A DNA stretch of 34,647 nucleotides from Myxococcaceae bacterium (GTDB lineage: Bacteria; Myxococcota; Myxococcia; Myxococcales; Myxococcaceae), in NCBI GenBank assembly GCA_004173515.1, contig SECN01000028.1:1-34647 (forward strand), written 5' to 3'. Positions 30,500 to 34,647 of this stretch are shown here, in pieces (position 1 is the stretch's first letter; each line of letters opens with the position of its first letter). The notes under the pieces were generated by a model. It was given only the letters and a program-made list of their open reading frames with translations. It was not told the origin of the DNA and did no database searches. The position numbers and the translations under genes were made by a program.

Positions 30500-31236
30500 T
30501 CAGGCCGCATCGTGGAAGATGATGCCCGCCGTATGTCTTTGTCCGGAACGCACCCGGCTGACGCCGTGCCGGAGGTTGACGCGGTAGGTGCCCCGCGTGC
30601 CCTGCACCGGCCGGTGGTGCACCGCGAAGACGACCGCGTCTCCCTGTCGCAGCGGCACCACCTCCGGTCGTGACTGCATCCTTGGCCGTTGCTCCGACAG
30701 CACGAACTCCCCGCCCGTGAAGTCCCGTCCCGGTTCGGACAGGAGGAAGGCCACCTGGAGCGGGAAGACGTGCTCCCCGTACAGGTCCTGGTGCAGGCAG
30801 TTGTAGTCCTCCGGGCCGTAGCGCAGCAGCAGGGGCGTGGGCCGCACCTGCCCCGCCGCGTGACAGCGCGCGAGGAAGTCCGCGTGGGCTTCCGGATACC
30901 GCACGTCGATGCCCATGGCCGTGTTCCAGCGGTTCGCGACGGGCACGAGCCGTGGGTACAGCGCCGTCCGCAGCTCCGACACCACCTCCGGCAGGGGATG
31001 GTCGAAGTATTGGTATTCCCCCCGCCCGAAGCCGTGACGCGCCATCACCACCCGGCTGCGAAACGCATCCTCCACGTCGTACAGCAGCGCCAGGGCCTCG
31101 CACTCCCCGGGAGTGAGCAGCCGCTCCACGGTCGCGCAGCCCCGTGCATCCAGCTCCTTCTCCACCGCGCCCCAATCCACCGCGCCCACCCGGGTCGCAA
31201 TCCCATCCACTGGGGGCATCACGAGTGCCCGGGCCC

Positions 31237-31240
<4 letters not shown>
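30500..31240 (-). CDS. 2OG-Fe(II) oxygenase of the PF09859 type, in an ada operon
   Basis: A 246-residue Fe(II)/2-oxoglutarate dioxygenase. The facial triad is H150/D152 (NCLHQDLYGE) and H225 (NLRHGVS), with R235 as the likely 2-oxoglutarate ligand. Motifs FRSRVVMARHGFGRGEY, RPTPLLLRYG and EQRPRMQSR match the Oxygenase-NA family (PF09859), described as linked to oxidative demethylation of damaged nucleic acid; its exact substrate is not settled. It overlaps ada by 4 nt (ATGA) with GAGG 7 nt upstream, so it belongs to the alkylation response. It takes the place that alkB occupies beside ada in other bacteria. Confidence 0.92.
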
Positions 31241-32310
<1,070 letters not shown>

Positions 32311-32385
32311 CTGCGTTGCCTCCCAGCGGTCCTCATGACCACGCCAGGAAACTAACCCCGGCGCTCCAGACCAGCACTCCGCGCC

Positions 32386-32398
32386 TTGCTCTTGAATT
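32386..32398 (-). promoter_or_regulatory. Ada box upstream of ada
   Basis: On the minus strand this reads AATTCAAGAGCAA. It fits AAT-N6-GCAA exactly, the A-box/B-box arrangement of E. coli Ada sites (AATTAAAGCGCAA). It lies 76-88 nt upstream of the ada start and is AT-rich within GC-rich DNA. Binding is inferred. Confidence 0.6.
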
Positions 32399-32403
32399 CG
32401 ACA

Positions 32404-32440
32404 GGGTCCCCGCGCCCCGGAAACCTGGAGCGCGGGGCCC
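32404..32440 (-). terminator. hairpin terminator after the deoxyhypusine-synthase-like gene
   Basis: CCCCGCGC (32408-32415) pairs with GCGCGGGG (32430-32437), continued by GGG/CCC beyond a one-base bulge, with a 14-nt loop. It is 10 nt past the stop and just before the Ada box, insulating the ada operon. Confidence 0.6.
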
Positions 32441-32449
32441 TGGAATCCG

Positions 32450-33481
32450 CTACCGGCAGGCGTCCACGAGCCTGCGCTCCGGCCGGTGCGTCCAGCCGCG
32501 CTCATGGAAGGCGGCGCCCACCACCAGCGGCATCGTCACCGTGGCCTCGCCGTACACCATCTGCTCGTGCACGGTGGACACCTTGCCCCAACTGCTGGCC
32601 TCGCGCAGCGTGGAGCCCGACAGCGCGCCGTCGCGCTCGTCCGCCACGGTGAGCTGCACCGCGTACTTGTGCATGGACACCGGCCGGCCCACGAAGTCCG
32701 CCGCCACCACGATGTCCTGGGCGAAGTTCTTCGGCACGCCGCCGCCCACCATGAAGAGGCCGGAGTCCTCCAGCGCCAGGCGGCACTTCGTCAGCTCCAG
32801 GAAGTCCCTCGCGCTGTCGATGGACACCTGCGGCTTTCCCATCCGCTGCCACTGGTGGTGCACCAGCCCGAAGCCCGCCGAGCAGTCGCTGAACGCCGGG
32901 CAGAAGATGGGCACGCCCGCCCGGTGCGCCTCCAGCACCACGCTGTCCTGCGTCTTCGCGTGCGTCTCCAGGTAGCGGCCCATCTCGGTGATGAACTCGC
33001 GCGAGGAGTAGGGGCGCGGCTCCAGCTCCGCCGCGATGCTCGCGATGGTCGCGTCGCACACGCGCAGCTGCTCTTCGTCGATGTATGTGTCGTAGATGCG
33101 GTCGATCTCCAGCTCGCGCAGTGCGTTGTCGTCCGCGTCCGCGCGGCCCTTGTAGTGGTGGAAGCCCAGCGCCTCGAAGAAGTCCTGGTCCACGATGAGC
33201 GCGCCCGTGGAGACGATGGCGTCCACCATCCGGTGACGCACCATGTCCACCACCACCTGCTTCAGCCCGGCGGAGAACAGGCTGCCTGCGAGGCAGAGGA
33301 TGACCCCGCACTTCTCGTCACGGAGCATGGCGTCATAGAGCGTGGCCGCGCGGCTCAGGTTGCGTGCCTGGAAGGCCATGTGGCCCATGGCCTGGACCAC
33401 CGGGCGCACGTCGAACGCCTTGATGTCGATGTGCTGGAGGGTGTCGCGAAGCAGCTCACGCTTGCTGGGAGTCGTTGTCAC
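32450..33481 (-). CDS. deoxyhypusine synthase-like protein
   Basis: A 343-residue enzyme of the deoxyhypusine synthase fold. The catalytic Lys is conserved as K300 in EASSWGK, and NAD-binding elements include STGALIVDQD and VGGGVPKNFAQD. In eukaryotes the enzyme modifies eIF5A using spermidine; most bacteria lack eIF5A. Bacterial relatives have been linked to homospermidine or other polyamine synthesis, so a polyamine role is the best guess. The GTG at 33481 gives a typical N-terminus (SKRELLRDTL); a TTG at 33538 is an alternative. It is divergent from the hydrolase gene at 33721; the 239-bp gap holds two GAGACGTC copies (33548, 33593) and no clear promoter. Confidence 0.9.
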   Translation of the reverse strand: MTTTPSKRELLRDTLQHIDIKAFDVRPVVQAMGHMAFQARNLSRAATLYDAMLRDEKCGVILCLAGSLFSAGLKQVVVDMVRHRMVDAIVSTGALIVDQDFFEALGFHHYKGRADADDNALRELEIDRIYDTYIDEEQLRVCDATIASIAAELEPRPYSSREFITEMGRYLETHAKTQDSVVLEAHRAGVPIFCPAFSDCSAGFGLVHHQWQRMGKPQVSIDSARDFLELTKCRLALEDSGLFMVGGGVPKNFAQDIVVAADFVGRPVSMHKYAVQLTVADERDGALSGSTLREASSWGKVSTVHEQMVYGEATVTMPLVVGAAFHERGWTHRPERRLVDACR

Positions 33482-33720
33482 GGCGGGTGTACCCCGACGG
33501 CCATGGATGGAGGTCGGGAGGCCTTGGGCCGACAACAAGCGCCACCCGAGACGTCCTACGGTCCGGCCCGCGAACGGGGGAGACCGCCATCGGAGACGTC
33601 AGGTGGCGTGCGACATGCGCCCTCTAACACGCCAACCAGGCAGGTGCGAGTCATTCGCGCCTGCACGCTCGCGGTCGGCGTGACAGGATGCCGCGCCCCA
33701 CTGCCCAGGATGAGCAAGCC

Positions 33721-34647
33721 ATGCCCCACCTCCGACTGATGTGGAAACGCTCCCGTCTGCTTGGCGCCACGCTGTTGGCCTGCGCCGCGGCCCCCGCGTG
33801 GGCGGCCCCCGCACCCATCGCCGTTCCCAACGCCGGCTTCGAAGCCACCGCGAGCGCGGGCCTCCCCAAGGGCTGGTCCGCGTCCGGCCAGGGCAAGGTG
33901 TCCACCAGCACCGACGCGAAGGCGGAAGGCAGTCGCGGGCTCGTCATCGAGAGCCCGCAGGGCGGCGCGGAGACCACCGTGCAGTCGGAGCCGGTGAAGC
34001 TCCAGGTGGGCCGCCTCTACCGGCTGAGCGCCTGGGTGCGCACGAAGGGCGTGCAGGCGGATGCGCAGGCGCGCTACCCCACGGCGCTGGGCGCATGTCT
34101 GTCCATGCAGAGCTTCCCCTTCACCAACTGCTCGCCGCCGCAGGGCGCGGACGCCAGCGGCCGGGTGCAGGTGATGTTCTTCGCCACCCAGTCCACCGAC
34201 CGCGTGCAGGCGCACCTGGGCCACAACGGCAAGGCCACCGGCACCGCGTGGTTCGACGACGTGAGAGATCGTCCGCTACATCGAGAAGCTGGGCGTGCAG
34301 AAGGACAAGGCGGACCCCGCGAAGGGCTGGGCGCAGGTGCGCCTGCTCGCGGATTCGCTCTTCCTGCGCCGCTTCGATCCGGAGTTCCTGGAGGAGATGA
34401 AGGGCATTGCTGACGGCGCCAACGTGGGCGGTGCGAAGTTCAAGGGCCCGGATGCGAAGGAGCGCGAGCTGGATGTGCTGGACATCGTCGCGCTCAACTC
34501 CGCCGTGGACCTGGGCCAACTGGAGGAGGCCAACCGCGTGACGGCGTCCCCGCTGTCCGGCCGCACCTTCCTCAAGGGCGAGGACGAGAACGGGCGGGCG
34601 GGGGAGGGTGACCACTGCTCGTCGTTCGTCGCCACGAAGTCCGCGAC
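33721..34647 (+). pseudogene. frame-broken CBM-like plus C45-type hydrolase, running off the window
   Basis: The gene starts at 33721 with AGGA upstream. It encodes a Sec signal (RLLGATLLACAAAPAWAA) and a carbohydrate-binding-like beta domain to about residue 180 (FEATASAGLPKGW ... GTAWFDDV). After GACGACGTG (to 34263) that frame turns into non-coding-like sequence and stops at 34413. The coding signal continues in the next frame from 34268: IVRYIEKLGVQKDKADP, then FLEEMKGIADGAN, then DHCSSFVATKSA near the window end. The latter resembles the start of a C45/acyl-transferase-type Ntn hydrolase, with the Cys in CSSF as possible nucleophile. A deletion that changed the frame at the junction is the simplest reading; a sequencing error is possible. 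Confidence 0.65.

Noticed and set aside
33548..33600. Two GAGACGTC copies spaced 45 bp as an operator
   Set aside because: The copies are only 8 bp long and the flanks differ; two such copies can arise by chance.

Overview
The window is about 34.6 kb of very GC-rich bacterial DNA with strongly G/C-ending codons, dense in exported lipoproteins. It carries paired lipoxygenases, a TPR-CHAT protein, a menaquinone-pathway MenB and an Ada/PF09859 operon. This combination fits a fruiting myxobacterium (Myxococcota, Corallococcus/Myxococcus-like). That assignment is inferred from content and composition, not from a database search. I see no rRNA, tRNA, CRISPR array, insertion sequence or phage genes, and no gene-free stretch over 300 bases.

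Left part (1-10.5 kb): two overlapping JmjC/cupin_8-type genes. The first keeps its iron-binding residues and the second has lost all three. They converge on a membrane-anchored TPR-CHAT protein. Then come an M14 zinc carboxypeptidase-like protein, a divergent two-domain lipoprotein, an AraC regulator and two further small lipoproteins. Middle-left (10.5-14.5 kb): an operon of an LsrG-like ABM-domain protein, an iron-type alcohol dehydrogenase and nth; the divergent menB of the Asp-containing type; and a compositionally atypical pair, a Cys-rich lipoprotein with a C-terminal hydrophobic segment plus a small soluble partner.

Centre (14.5-20.3 kb) is the most interesting block: two divergent lipoxygenases sharing a 165-bp promoter region, one with a transthyretin-like N-terminal domain and one with a PLAT domain. 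Fourteen bases after the second lies a cytochrome P450 whose I-helix lacks the usual acid/threonine pair. Together they look like an oxylipin pathway: a lipoxygenase makes fatty-acid hydroperoxides and the P450 rearranges or cleaves them. A strong two-tier hairpin closes the block.

Right part (20.3-34.6 kb): a DUF4382 lipoprotein, a large secreted lipoprotein with two PPC-like repeats behind an AT-rich, palindrome-rich promoter, and a large exported protein combining an InlB-like repeat, two CxxCH haem motifs, a VWD domain and an FN3-like domain. These are followed by a Tat-signal dinucleotide-binding protein, an alpha/beta-hydrolase lipoprotein, an ada-PF09859 oxygenase operon preceded by a near-perfect Ada box, and a deoxyhypusine-synthase-like enzyme. 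Last is a CBM-like plus C45-type hydrolase gene whose reading frame is broken, and which runs off the window.
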